In this document: piece after piece, positions 7,471-16,104 of the stretch
Layout: every line of letters starts with the position of its first letter
Numbering within the stretch: position 1 is the first letter of the stretch
Assembly (NCBI GenBank): GCA_030148705.1
Contig: JASBSY010000001.1
Location: 62,001 to 126,000 of the forward strand
Source: Pukyongia sp.
GTDB lineage: Bacteria > Bacteroidota > Bacteroidia > Flavobacteriales > Flavobacteriaceae
Reading direction: 5' to 3'
DNA length: 64,000 bases
The notes under the pieces: generated by a model
The model's database searches: none
The model's input: the letters and a program-made list of their open reading frames with translations, nothing else
Told to the model about the DNA's origin: nothing
Translations under genes and position numbers: made by a program

Positions 7471-8751
7471 CTATCGCCCCAACTCCCCTATCACGCCCAA
7501 CGCCCTGTCGATCTCCTCTTTAGAATTATAGATATGCACCGAGTGGCGTAGCAGCTCCTCACCTACTGAACGCGGCTGTAAACGCTCCCGTTCCCAGAGA
7601 GTTTTCTGCAGTTCGGGGCCGCTAAGTCCATTAACTGCATAGGTTGTAATTCCGGCAGCAAGCTCTTCGTTGGTTGAAGACGAAATTGTAACATGGGGCA
7701 TCTCCTTAAGACCGTTGCGCAAATAGGCACCCAATTCCTTTATTCGGCTTGTCCAGCGCTTACTGCCAACGCTGTTAAAGAAATCCACGGCCGCCTCATA
7801 ACCTGCGATAAGAGCCGGATTGCCGGTGCCATTCTGCATAAGCCTAAAACCGTGGTCGTCGTGGTTGTCCCAGTTATAGCTGGCAATGGTGGTCCAGATG
7901 TCGCCCACAACATTCTTGTTGATGTAAAGCAGTCCGCTACCCGGCGGTGCCAGCAGCCACTTGTGTAAGCTGCTGTAATAGGCATCGCAGCCAATATCCT
8001 TTACATCCACCTCTATATGACCCACACACTGTGCTCCGTCCAGGATGGTAAAGATGCCGCGCCGGCGTGCTTCCTCACATATTGTTTTTACCGGCATCAC
8101 CGTGCCGTAGACCGAAACGATATGAGGTACTGCGATCACCTTGGTTTTTGGGGTTACCTGGCTGAAAATAGCGTCGACGATTTCCCGGGTATCGTTGGCA
8201 GGAACCGGCATTTCAGCCTGTTTGTAAACACAGCCCTTGCGTTTGGCAAGGGTTTGCCAGGCGCCGAATCCACCCCCGTGTTCCTGGTTGGTATTTAGTA
8301 ACTCATCTCCCGCTTTGAGATTGAGGCCCATCCCAACATAATTCATTCCAAAGGTTGCGTTTTGCGTAAGTGAGATTTCTTTATAATCACAATTGATGAG
8401 CTTCCCCAGTTTTTCACGTAATTCCACATATGGAAAATAACCGCTGAGCAGCTCCGGGCCGGAGCCGTCCTTATAGTCGATGGTGGCTGCTTCCTTATTG
8501 TAATGCAGCATGTGATTTATCATGGTATCAAGCACGTATCCCGGGGTTGGGCCCATGGTGCCGTTGTTAAAATAGGTCTGCCCCTCCTTGAGGATGAATT
8601 GCTTTCGGATCATGCGCCAATAGGCTTCGGGGTCTGAAGGAGGGGTTATTAGAGGTTTCAGGGACCATTCCCTACTTTTGGTAAAAGATAAGAATGGTGT
8701 CCCCACTGCAGCCAGGGCGACAGATCTTAGAAAATCTCGGCGTTGGGTCAT
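7471..8751 (-). CDS. class V aminotransferase-fold PLP enzyme, Tat-exported
   Basis: This 426-residue protein starts with a twin-arginine signal (MTQRRDFLRSVALAAVGTPFLSF), so it is probably folded and loaded with cofactor in the cytoplasm before export. The body is a fold-type I, class V aminotransferase like cysteine desulfurases and isopenicillin N epimerase. The PLP-binding lysine is K264 in SLHKWLLAPPGSG, and AVPHIVSVYGTVMPV and LDGAQCVGH precede it. No cysteine-desulfurase partner (SufE, SufBCD) is nearby, so an epimerase or lyase role is as likely as desulfuration. The last 81 bp are duplicated in the remnant at 6490-6624. Confidence 0.85.
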   Translation of the reverse strand: MTQRRDFLRSVALAAVGTPFLSFTKSREWSLKPLITPPSDPEAYWRMIRKQFILKEGQTYFNNGTMGPTPGYVLDTMINHMLHYNKEAATIDYKDGSGPELLSGYFPYVELREKLGKLINCDYKEISLTQNATFGMNYVGMGLNLKAGDELLNTNQEHGGGFGAWQTLAKRKGCVYKQAEMPVPANDTREIVDAIFSQVTPKTKVIAVPHIVSVYGTVMPVKTICEEARRRGIFTILDGAQCVGHIEVDVKDIGCDAYYSSLHKWLLAPPGSGLLYINKNVVGDIWTTIASYNWDNHDDHGFRLMQNGTGNPALIAGYEAAVDFFNSVGSKRWTSRIKELGAYLRNGLKEMPHVTISSSTNEELAAGITTYAVNGLSGPELQKTLWERERLQPRSVGEELLRHSVHIYNSKEEIDRALGVIGELGR

Positions 8752-8900
8752 GGAAAAGACGTTTATGGTTGGAAATACCTAAGAAAGTTAAGTAATATTT
8801 TTTTTAACTTCGGACAACCATATATAACCCTCTAAAAAATGAGTGTTAAACTATTCTAAAATCGACTCCGTCTAAACTTCTTTTTTGTATATTTATATCA

Positions 8901-8981
8901 TCATATCGGGGTGCTTAAGTCCTAACAGCTGAGAATATACCCGTTGAACTTCGTCGGATAATACCAACTGAAGGAATATGA
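8901..8981 (+). promoter_or_regulatory. TPP riboswitch (THI element), no thi gene downstream
   Basis: The core matches the thiamine pyrophosphate riboswitch closely: GGGGTGC (8908-8914), GCTGAGA (8928-8934), ACCCGTTGAAC (8939-8949), GGATAATACC (8956-8965) and AAGGAA (8971-8976). The closing P1 stem TCATAT (8901-8906) and ATATGA (8976-8981) pairs perfectly. A TATATTTA element (8888-8895), close to the Bacteroidota -7 box TAnnTTTG, lies just upstream. In known cases this RNA shuts off thiamine synthesis or uptake genes. Here the next gene is 660 bp away and is an FAD/NAD(P)-binding protein, beyond a terminator and repeats. Confidence 0.93.
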
Positions 8982-8984
8982 AAG

Positions 8985-9026
8985 CAAAGGGAATTAAGAT
9001 TTTGTCTTATTCCCTTTGTTGTTTTT
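8985..9026 (+). terminator. intrinsic terminator after the TPP riboswitch
   Basis: Arms CAAAGGGAA (8985-8993) and TTCCCTTTG (9010-9018) pair perfectly and are extended inside by TAAG/CTTA across a single bulged T. A T-rich run follows (TTGTTTTT). It begins four bases after P1, so it could be the riboswitch expression platform or a constitutive end of a short RNA of about 125 nt. Confidence 0.85.
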
Positions 9027-9041
9027 AAACCGCTCCTAGTC

Positions 9042-9556
9042 GCTTCTCGATACTAATTTGAAGTAGCTCGCGCACTTCAAATTCACTCGAAGTGACAATT
9101 TCAAACATCACTCTTCACCACTCACGATTCACTACTCACCACTCTTTATTCCCTACTCACTATTCACTCTTAACGCTTCACCAATCACGGCTTCCCCTGT
9201 CCGCCGAAGCACATGCGAAGGCGGAGGCTTTCGACTTCAAATTCACTCGCTTCTCGATACTAATTTGAAGTAGCTCCCGCACTTCAAATTCACTCGAAGT
9301 GACCGCATTCCAACATCACCCTTCACGTTTCACCATTCACTTTTCACTCCTCACCACTCACTATTCACTCTTCAAACCGGTAATTTCGATACACTTCCTC
9401 TTTGCGGAAGCACTCAATCACCTGGTTTAAAACTAACAATTCACAACTCACGCTTCACTATTCACTCGAAGTGACAGCTTTCCAACATCACTCTTCACGG
9501 TTCACCATTCACTTTTCACACCTCACCACTCACTATTCACTATTCACTCTTCACTA
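9042..9556 (+). repeat. repeat cluster: palindromic units and TTCAC-rich tracts
   Basis: A 55-bp unit occurs at 9042-9096 and 9249-9303 with one difference, and its last 15 bases recur at 9461-9475. Within it AATTTGAAG/CTTCAAATT and TCACT/AGTGA form hairpins. Each copy is followed by 60-100 bp of irregular TTCAC/CTCAC-type short repeats (such as CACTCACTATTCACT). A further hairpin TCCGCC/GGCGGA lies near 9199-9225. No open frame of note crosses the region. With the riboswitch and terminator, this accounts for the 890-bp gap between genes. Confidence 0.8.
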
Positions 9557-9638
9557 CTAACCCCCAGGTTAAACATCTCTTAAACAATTTTTAGCTAGAA
9601 AGCATACTCCTATCTTTACTACTTAACAAAAAACCATC

Positions 9639-11339
9639 TTGTATACAATCGCCATCATAGGCCTGGGGCCGCGCGGACTCCATGCACTGGAACAACTGCT
9701 GTTGAGGCTGGAAAAAAATCATATCCGGGCAAAAATTCTGCTTTTCGACCCAACTCCATGGCCGGGCGCCGGACCGGTATGGTCGCCCGAACAACCGGAT
9801 ACCAACTGGATAAACAGCCCGGAACAGTCCCTTACCGAACTGGCAACACGCCCGGCTCTGAATTTCGACCAGATCGAAATCCCGGCCTTCCCCTCCTACC
9901 TCGAGCAAGTCGATGTCGATAACAAAACCTATATTTTTCCGCCACGAAACAAGATTGGCCTATACCTGCAGCAACGCTTCAATTCCATAATCGACGCCTT
10001 ACAACATTCCCCACTATTGGAGTACGTTCAAGCCGCTATAATCGATATCAAACCGCTGCAGTCAGAGTTACAATTAATCAGTAAAGCACAAGACACCTAT
10101 ACGGCAAACGAAGCGCTGCTCTGTGTTGGGCACCAACCAACCAAACTAAGTGAAGAGTTACAAAATTGGAAGGAGCTGGTGGCATCCAACAACAGCCTAC
10201 ACCTCTTTACAAACCCTTACCCTATCTCACAGTTCGAAAAACTTAAAACAACGGAGAACCACCGTATCGGGATCCGGGGCTTCGGTCTGGCAATGCTGGA
10301 TGTGATCCGGGCACTGAGTCTTAACCTGGCGGGAGAATTCAGGCAAACCGACACCAAGACCCTTGCTTGTGAATTCGTTAAAACTTCAAACACTGGGTTA
10401 AGGATCTATACCTATGCCCTTGATAGCAACCCACCTGCTCCTAAACCCCTAAATAAAAGTATAGATGATCGCTTTGCTCCCACTTCAGAAGAAATGCGAC
10501 AGCTAAGCAACACCCTTGTAACAGCCCCAGCATCTAACAATGCTAAACGTTCCATAGATCTTGTCGTGAATCCGGTAATCACCATCTGCTGCAGGGTATT
10601 TAGTGAGATGCAAGCCAAAGACCGACCCTTGGAAGAGGTTAAAACGGTGTTGGAACATTGGACAACCGACGAAAACTTTAAACACCCGTTGATCCTGGAC
10701 ACTTCCCTGGCCGTTACTGAACAGATCGAGGCATTTATTGAAATGGCCGGTGGAAACCGGCCGAGCAGCCTGGATTACTGCTTCGGACAAGTCTGGCGCC
10801 ATTGCTGGCCCCGTTTGAGTAAACTTCTATCACATTCCGGCCTGGATGGTGACACTATGTATAAGCTTATTAAATTCGATGAGCGGATAAAGCGGTATTC
10901 TTTCGGACCTCCTGTTGAAAGCATGCAGCAAGTACTTGCCCTGGTTGACGCAGGTATTCTGAATCTCGATTATCTCGATGACCCTGAACTTGAGCTTAAC
11001 AAACAAGGCTGGAAAATAAGCAAGAATGGAGATTCTGTGGTTGTCGATACACTCATTAATTCAGTATTGGATGAACCTGTTCTTCTTGAAGTAGTCTCCC
11101 CTTTATTCAAAAACCTGCGCAAACGAAATCTGGTTTTACCGGTGCATCCCGAACTGGGAGCGAAAACAAATCACAACACGGGACTGGTTAATATATATCC
11201 TGCGAACAGCACGACCACGATCGCATTAACTGGGAGTATGGCTAAAGGAAGTGAAATGGGCGTGGATTCTATTTCCCAGGCCTTTGGGCAAATAATTGAG
11301 GTTTGGGCCGGGGCTGTAGCAAGGCGAGCACAAAATTGA
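9639..11339 (+). CDS. FAD/NAD(P)-binding protein
   Basis: The 566-residue protein begins YTIAIIGLGPRGLHALEQLL, a Rossmann dinucleotide-binding motif of the GxGPRG type typical of the NAD_binding_9 family (PF13454). INSPEQSLTELATRP and FPPRNKIGLYLQQRF follow, also typical. The C-terminal part has TGLVNIYPANSTTTIALTGSM, where family members read the second nucleotide site. The start is TTG at 9639; no upstream ATG is in frame, and TATCTTTA at 9611-9618 resembles a -7 box. Family members are poorly characterised flavin-dependent oxidoreductases, so no substrate can be given. Its GC content is higher than the upstream repeat tract. Confidence 0.85.
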   Translation: MYTIAIIGLGPRGLHALEQLLLRLEKNHIRAKILLFDPTPWPGAGPVWSPEQPDTNWINSPEQSLTELATRPALNFDQIEIPAFPSYLEQVDVDNKTYIFPPRNKIGLYLQQRFNSIIDALQHSPLLEYVQAAIIDIKPLQSELQLISKAQDTYTANEALLCVGHQPTKLSEELQNWKELVASNNSLHLFTNPYPISQFEKLKTTENHRIGIRGFGLAMLDVIRALSLNLAGEFRQTDTKTLACEFVKTSNTGLRIYTYALDSNPPAPKPLNKSIDDRFAPTSEEMRQLSNTLVTAPASNNAKRSIDLVVNPVITICCRVFSEMQAKDRPLEEVKTVLEHWTTDENFKHPLILDTSLAVTEQIEAFIEMAGGNRPSSLDYCFGQVWRHCWPRLSKLLSHSGLDGDTMYKLIKFDERIKRYSFGPPVESMQQVLALVDAGILNLDYLDDPELELNKQGWKISKNGDSVVVDTLINSVLDEPVLLEVVSPLFKNLRKRNLVLPVHPELGAKTNHNTGLVNIYPANSTTTIALTGSMAKGSEMGVDSISQAFGQIIEVWAGAVARRAQN

Positions 11340-11432
11340 ATCCTACAATGACCGGGATTAATAATAAAGTATTGTTAATGCTGATTAGCCAATAAATCCA
11401 CAGCAGTATCTTAGATGTAAAGAAACTGAAAC

Positions 11433-11570
11433 ATGAAAAAACTCTTGCAAATTTTCGGCGCAGCCTGGGGAGCAAAAAAGATCGGTGGTGGTAAGTGCGG
11501 CTGCATCGGTACTATTATCGTATTCATTATCCTTTACTGGTTGCTGGGCTATGTCTTCGAGATTTTTTAA
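11433..11570 (+). CDS. 45-residue membrane peptide
   Basis: An ATG at 11433 opens 45 codons, MKKLLQIFGAAWGAKKIGGG, then KCGCIG and a single hydrophobic helix (TIIVFIILYWLLGYVFEIF) to the stop. The N-terminus is basic and the CGC pair sits at the membrane edge. It lies 93 bp after the FAD protein and about 120 bp before another small membrane protein in the same orientation. No family recognised; coding is supported by the composition and the clean helix, not by homology. Confidence 0.55.
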   Translation: MKKLLQIFGAAWGAKKIGGGKCGCIGTIIVFIILYWLLGYVFEIF

Positions 11571-11688
11571 AGGCCGGGGAATTAACAGCTTATTAGGACT
11601 TCAACTTAAAGATAAGCTAAAATGACGCTAATATTTTTGAAGCCGTAACCAATCACGTACTTTTAGAATAACATATAAATTTACAACC

Positions 11689-11886
11689 ATGAGAACAAAC
11701 CATATCGAATTCTGGGCTCTTGCAGGTGTAGCCGTTGCGGCCGGAACGCTGGCTTATTTGCGATACCGCAGCATGCCCGACAATGAAAAAGCCGAACTGG
11801 AAGAATTATTCACCTCGGTGAACGACCGTTGGAAAAGCGCTTCCAGCATTATTCCTACTTCAATTAAATCGCATTTATTGGGTTAA
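11689..11886 (+). CDS. small membrane protein, YtxH-like
   Basis: The 65-residue product has one N-terminal helix (about 8-25, FWALAGVAVAAGTLAYL), then YRSMPDNEKAELEELF and a short amphipathic tail. It resembles the 77-residue protein at 15418-15651 in layout and in the YRxx(P/A)xxEKAxL segment, so the two are probably paralogs on either side of the large propeller gene. YtxH-type proteins are small envelope or stress proteins. The role is unknown. An intrinsic terminator follows 20 bp after the stop, so it ends a transcript. Confidence 0.65.
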   Translation: MRTNHIEFWALAGVAVAAGTLAYLRYRSMPDNEKAELEELFTSVNDRWKSASSIIPTSIKSHLLG

Positions 11887-11907
11887 CACATATTAATTTT
11901 TGCACCT

Positions 11908-11945
11908 AAAAACTGACAGTTCCTCTTGGGATTGTCAGTTTTTTA
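11908..11945 (+). terminator. intrinsic terminator
   Basis: Arms AAAAACTGACA (11908-11918) and TGTCAGTTTTT (11933-11943) with a T-run end the transcript of the small membrane protein. Confidence 0.85.
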
Positions 11946-12044
11946 TTGGCGGTGTTTTCTTTATTCGCTAACAGTTTTTCGCTTTAAAAATTATAAGTAA
12001 CTTTAAGGTCTTTACTAAAACTGTCAACAATAAAATTCCTATTT

Positions 12045-15000
12045 ATGAGATCATTCCTTTCCCTGCTAACCGTATGCCTATTCCTATTGAGCGCTATAAA
12101 TCTTTCTGCTCAAACACCGGATAAACCTGAAAATATCTATAACGGACTCAAACTGAGAAGTATCGGCCCTGCTTTTATGAGCGGACGGATAGCTGATATC
12201 GAGATTCACCCTGAAAACGAACACATCTGGTATGTTGCGGTTGGATCGGGTGGCGTATGGAAAACCGAGAATGCCGGTACCACCTGGACTCCTGTTTTCG
12301 ACAAGGAGTCCTCTTACTCTATAGGCGCCGTTACTGTAGATCCGTCGAAGCCCAATACGGTTTGGGTTGGAACCGGTGAAGATGTTGGTGGACGCCATGT
12401 GGGCTATGGGGATGGAATTTATAAAAGTGATGACGGAGGGATGTCCTGGAAGAATATGGGGCTTAAGGATTCCCAGCATATCTCCCGAATCCTGGTTCAT
12501 CCCTTCGATAGTGATGTGGTTTGGGTAACTGCCCAGGGGCCACTATGGAGTAAAGGCGGTGACCGTGGCTTGTACAAAACCACCGATGGTGGTAAGACCT
12601 GGAAGAAAACCCTTGGCGACAGCGAATGGGTTGGAGCCACCGATCTTGTAATGGATCCACGAGACCCGGATGTGTTGTACGCAGCCACCTGGCAACGACA
12701 CAGAACCGTAGCTGCCTATATGGGTGGTGGTCCTGGAACGGCACTATATAAAAGTACCGATGGAGGCGAAAATTGGGAAAAACTCACCAATGGGCTTCCG
12801 GATTCCTGGATGGGAAAGATCGGTTTGGCCATTTCGTACCATAATCCTGATATAATCTACGCCGCAATTGAACTCGATAGGAGAACCGGTGGGCTTTATC
12901 GCTCGGACGATGCAGGCGGGTCCTGGCAAAAGATGTCGGAAACTGTTTCAGGCGGAACCGGCCCCCATTACTACCAGGAGCTTTATGCCTCACCTCACCA
13001 GGAAGGGCGGCTTTATCTTATGGACAACAACCTGCAGATTTCTGAAGACGGTGGAAAGACCTTTTACCGCATGAATGAGAAGAACAAACACGGAGATAAC
13101 CACGCAATTGCTTTTAAGAAAAGTGACCCCAATTACCTGATAGTTGGTTCAGATGGAGGTTTGTACGAATCTTTCGACCTTACCAAAACCTGGAAGTACA
13201 TCGAAAACCTTCCGGTAACCCAATTCTATAAAATGGCGGTTGATGATGCCGAGCCTTTCTATAATATCTACGGCGGAACCCAGGATAACAGTACCCAGCA
13301 GGGTCCTTCTCGAACCGATAACGTGCAGGGCATCCAAAACAGCGACTGGCGAGTAATTCTAAACTGGGACGGCCACCAGCCGGCCACCGAACCCGGCAAC
13401 CCCAACATCGTATATGCCGAACGCCAGGAAGGAACCTTATCGCGAATCGATATGAGCACGGGCGAGGTGGTCGACATTCAACCACAGCCGGGTGAGAACG
13501 AAGACTATGAACGATATAACTGGGATGCTCCCATTCTTGTAAGTCCGCACTCCCCTACTACCATTTACTTCGCTTCCCAGCGGGTATGGCGCTCGGAGAA
13601 CCGAGGTGACAGCTGGACAGCCATTTCGGGCGATCTTACCAGGGATGAGGAACGCGTAGCCCTACCTATCATGGGCAAAACCCAATCATGGGACGCTCCC
13701 TGGGATGTATGGGCCATGTCCAACTATAATACCATCACTTCCCTGGCCGAATCTCCAAAGCAGCAGGGCCTCATCTACGCAGGAACCGATGACGGATTGA
13801 TCAATATTACTGAAAACTCCGGCGGAAGCTGGCGCTCGGTTGAAGTAGGGAACTTACCGGGAGTTCCGTCTACTGCTTTTATTAATGATATTAAAGCAGA
13901 TATGTTCGATGCTAACACGGTTTATGTGGCACTCGATAATCACAAGTACGGCGATTTTTCTCCCTATCTCTTGAAAAGTACAGACAAGGGAAGAAGCTGG
14001 ACCTCGATAGCCGGCAACATTCCGAAGCGAACGCTGGTGTGGAGATTGGTGCAGGATCACGTTAAACCGGGATTGATGTTCTTAGCCACCGAGTTCGGAC
14101 TGTACTTCACTACAAATGGCGGACAAAAATGGACTCAGCTTAAAGGTGGGGTGCCAACCATATCTTTCAGGGATTTGGCAATTCAGCGAAGGGAGAACGA
14201 CCTTATCGGGGCATCCTTCGGACGCGGATTCTATATACTGGACGATTATTCGGCACTGCGGGAGATCACAAATGAAACCCTTCAGCAGCCGGCCGCTCTG
14301 TTTTCAGCAAGGGACGCCTGGTGGTACGTGCCGCGATCCCACCTCGATTTCGACGGGGGTAAGGGCAGTCAGGGTGACTCTCACTTTATCGCTCCCAATC
14401 CCGATTTTGGAGCTGTCTTTACATATTATCTGAAAGATGCGCCTAAAACAATTAAACAGCAACGCACTGAAACTGAAAAGAACAAGAACACAGCCGCAGT
14501 TGCTTTCCCGGGCTGGGATAAACTGGCAGCGGAAACGACCGAACAACAGCCATACCTAACCTTTGCAATCAGCAACGACAAAGGGCAGGTTGTAAGACGT
14601 CTCACCACCCAACCCAAAGAGGGTATAAATCGAATCGCCTGGGATCTCCGCTACCCGCTTTCTGAGATCATAAAGCTTTCCGATAAACCCATGGATCACT
14701 CCGCCTTCCTGGCTCCTCCGGGAAATTATACAGTTGAAATGTACCTCACGGAAAGTGGAAACACCAAAAAATTAGCGGGTCCGGTTAACTTCAAGGTAAA
14801 ACCTCTGCGTGAGAATTGGTTGAAGGGCGCAAGCCCGGATATCGCTTCCAAATTTTGGCGCAATTATGAGAAAGCCTCTCAAAAAGCTTCAGAATTCAAC
14901 CTGAATATGGAAAAAGCCGGTAAACGAGTCAAAGCCATGCAACTCTCGTTAAAGCGCAGCAGCATATCGCCGGGATCTATAGATAACCAATTATCGGAGG

Positions 15001-15281
15001 TTATGGCCGAATTAGACCAATTGAGAGCTGATTATTACGGCAATCCGGCCAAAACAGAAATTGGAGAAAAAGGACCTCCCACAGTAAACGATAGGATGTT
15101 TGCCATATACCGAGGTGTGGAACGGGCAACCTATGGCCCTACTCCTACCCATCAGCAGCAACTGAATATTGTAAACAAAACGTTGGAAACTTCCATGAAC
15201 AGATTGGCAGGGATTCAACAAAAACTTGACTCTATATATGACAGGCTGGTTTCGGCAGGAGCCCCACCGATAGAAAATTAA
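12045..15281 (+). CDS. large secreted Asp-box beta-propeller protein (VPS10/sortilin-like), copy 1
   Basis: This 1078-residue protein has a signal peptide (1-23, ..LSAQ) and at least eight Asp-box motifs of the S/TxDxGxxW type (SDDGGMSW, TTDGGKTW, STDGGENW, SDDAGGSW, SEDGGKTF, STDKGRSW, TTNGGQKW). These mark one or two beta-propellers like those in VPS10/sortilin and exo-sialidases. Residues from about 760 form a separate beta domain (FAISNDKGQVVRRL..) and a helical end. Members are often annotated as glycosyl hydrolases, but no catalytic residues are obvious. No T9SS domain is present. It is paralogous to the gene at 41431-44523. A binding or processing role at the cell envelope is inference. 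Confidence 0.8.
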   Translation: MRSFLSLLTVCLFLLSAINLSAQTPDKPENIYNGLKLRSIGPAFMSGRIADIEIHPENEHIWYVAVGSGGVWKTENAGTTWTPVFDKESSYSIGAVTVDPSKPNTVWVGTGEDVGGRHVGYGDGIYKSDDGGMSWKNMGLKDSQHISRILVHPFDSDVVWVTAQGPLWSKGGDRGLYKTTDGGKTWKKTLGDSEWVGATDLVMDPRDPDVLYAATWQRHRTVAAYMGGGPGTALYKSTDGGENWEKLTNGLPDSWMGKIGLAISYHNPDIIYAAIELDRRTGGLYRSDDAGGSWQKMSETVSGGTGPHYYQELYASPHQEGRLYLMDNNLQISEDGGKTFYRMNEKNKHGDNHAIAFKKSDPNYLIVGSDGGLYESFDLTKTWKYIENLPVTQFYKMAVDDAEPFYNIYGGTQDNSTQQGPSRTDNVQGIQNSDWRVILNWDGHQPATEPGNPNIVYAERQEGTLSRIDMSTGEVVDIQPQPGENEDYERYNWDAPILVSPHSPTTIYFASQRVWRSENRGDSWTAISGDLTRDEERVALPIMGKTQSWDAPWDVWAMSNYNTITSLAESPKQQGLIYAGTDDGLINITENSGGSWRSVEVGNLPGVPSTAFINDIKADMFDANTVYVALDNHKYGDFSPYLLKSTDKGRSWTSIAGNIPKRTLVWRLVQDHVKPGLMFLATEFGLYFTTNGGQKWTQLKGGVPTISFRDLAIQRRENDLIGASFGRGFYILDDYSALREITNETLQQPAALFSARDAWWYVPRSHLDFDGGKGSQGDSHFIAPNPDFGAVFTYYLKDAPKTIKQQRTETEKNKNTAAVAFPGWDKLAAETTEQQPYLTFAISNDKGQVVRRLTTQPKEGINRIAWDLRYPLSEIIKLSDKPMDHSAFLAPPGNYTVEMYLTESGNTKKLAGPVNFKVKPLRENWLKGASPDIASKFWRNYEKASQKASEFNLNMEKAGKRVKAMQLSLKRSSISPGSIDNQLSEVMAELDQLRADYYGNPAKTEIGEKGPPTVNDRMFAIYRGVERATYGPTPTHQQQLNIVNKTLETSMNRLAGIQQKLDSIYDRLVSAGAPPIEN

Positions 15282-15417
15282 GAGTTTTAGTTATGAGTTT
15301 GTTAGTGGGAAGTTAAAGTTTGAACATAAAGCGGTATAAAGACCTGACAACTGTAACTTCCGCATGGTTGTTGTACTAAGTAGTAGTAACAATTATTAAC
15401 TTAAAAACTCAAATAAC

Positions 15418-15651
15418 ATGAATAGGAAAACCGGAGGAATTTTAGCATTATTAGGACTTGCAGGTGGTGCTTTCGCATATTGGAAGTACAGGAACCTGTC
15501 TGCTGAAGAAAAGGCGCAACTTAAATCGAAAGTCAATACAGTAGGCCGTAAGATTAAAGCCACAGCCAGCGATGTAGAGGAAACAATTACAGACTCCTTT
15601 ACCAATGGAAAAAAGAAGGTCCGTAAAGAGTACAATAACACAACCTCTTAA
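15418..15651 (+). CDS. YtxH-like small membrane protein
   Basis: The 77-residue protein starts MNRKTGGILALLGLAGGAFAYWKYRNL, a glycine- and alanine-rich membrane helix, followed by SAEEKAQLKSKVNTVGRKI and a charged amphipathic helix. This is the YtxH layout: one membrane helix and a cytoplasmic or periplasmic coiled tail. It is similar to the 65-residue protein at 11689-11886. It lies about 130 bp after the large propeller gene and has its own terminator. A general stress role is suggested by the family only. Confidence 0.75.
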   Translation: MNRKTGGILALLGLAGGAFAYWKYRNLSAEEKAQLKSKVNTVGRKIKATASDVEETITDSFTNGKKKVRKEYNNTTS

Positions 15652-15670
15652 ACTGAATAAACAGTGTCTT

Positions 15671-15700
15671 AAAGTCCCGCCCGCAGCGGGACTTTTTATT
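15671..15700 (+). terminator. intrinsic terminator
   Basis: Arms AAAGTCCCGC and GCGGGACTTT around a CCGCA loop, followed by TTATTTT, 20 bp after the YtxH-like gene. Confidence 0.9.
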
Positions 15701-15903
15701 TTAAAATATTGATTATTAGGTTTATGTAGGATAGTATAAAGAATTTTCGTACATTTCTACTCCCATATCTTATAGTCGATCCTTCCTGATCGCCTTTTTC
15801 CATCTACTTACTTGCATATTCTAGGGTTTAATTAAAGCTGAAGCGAGATTTTTATATCCGCTTAACGCTTAGTCACTGAGTATTAATCTCTAAACAGAAG
15901 TAT

Positions 15904-16026
15904 ATGGTAAAACTATTACGTAAAATTAATTCTGAATTGTTTAATGACTGGGAAGAAAAAAAGAGGAAATGGGGACTAAAACTGGAAGAATATGCCAGAG
16001 CTAGTAGTTATGCCATTCATCGATAA
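15904..16026 (+). CDS. 40-residue charged peptide
   Basis: ATG at 15904 opens 40 codons (MVKLLRKINSELFNDWEEKK, then RKWGLKLEEYARAS, ending AIHR), strongly basic and helical, with a terminator 25 bp after the stop. The 250 bp between the preceding terminator and this terminator otherwise hold no gene, so something is transcribed here. No homolog recalled; it may be a real small protein. Confidence 0.4.
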   Translation: MVKLLRKINSELFNDWEEKKRKWGLKLEEYARASSYAIHR

Positions 16027-16051
16027 ATTTCTGGTCGTAAACTATGACAAG

Positions 16052-16087
16052 AAAAAAACCCGAACTGATTATTTGTTCGGGTTTTTT
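16052..16087. terminator. bidirectional terminator
   Basis: Arms AAAAAAACCCGAAC and GTTCGGGTTTTTT with T/A runs on both sides lie between the small plus-strand ORF and the minus-strand S41-like gene, and serve both. Confidence 0.9.
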
Positions 16088-16104
16088 AGTGAAGACTCTT
16101 ATCC

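Noticed and set aside
7740-8298. Long open frames opposite the aminotransferase and other large genes
   Set aside because: They lie inside clear genes on the other strand or frame, have no family resemblance and arise from codon bias.
8901-8981. Control of the minus-strand aminotransferase by the riboswitch
   Set aside because: The riboswitch is on the plus strand and reads away from that gene, so it cannot be its leader.
9042-9556. CRISPR-like array
   Set aside because: The repeats are irregular, the spacers vary greatly in length and are themselves CAC-rich, and no cas gene is near.
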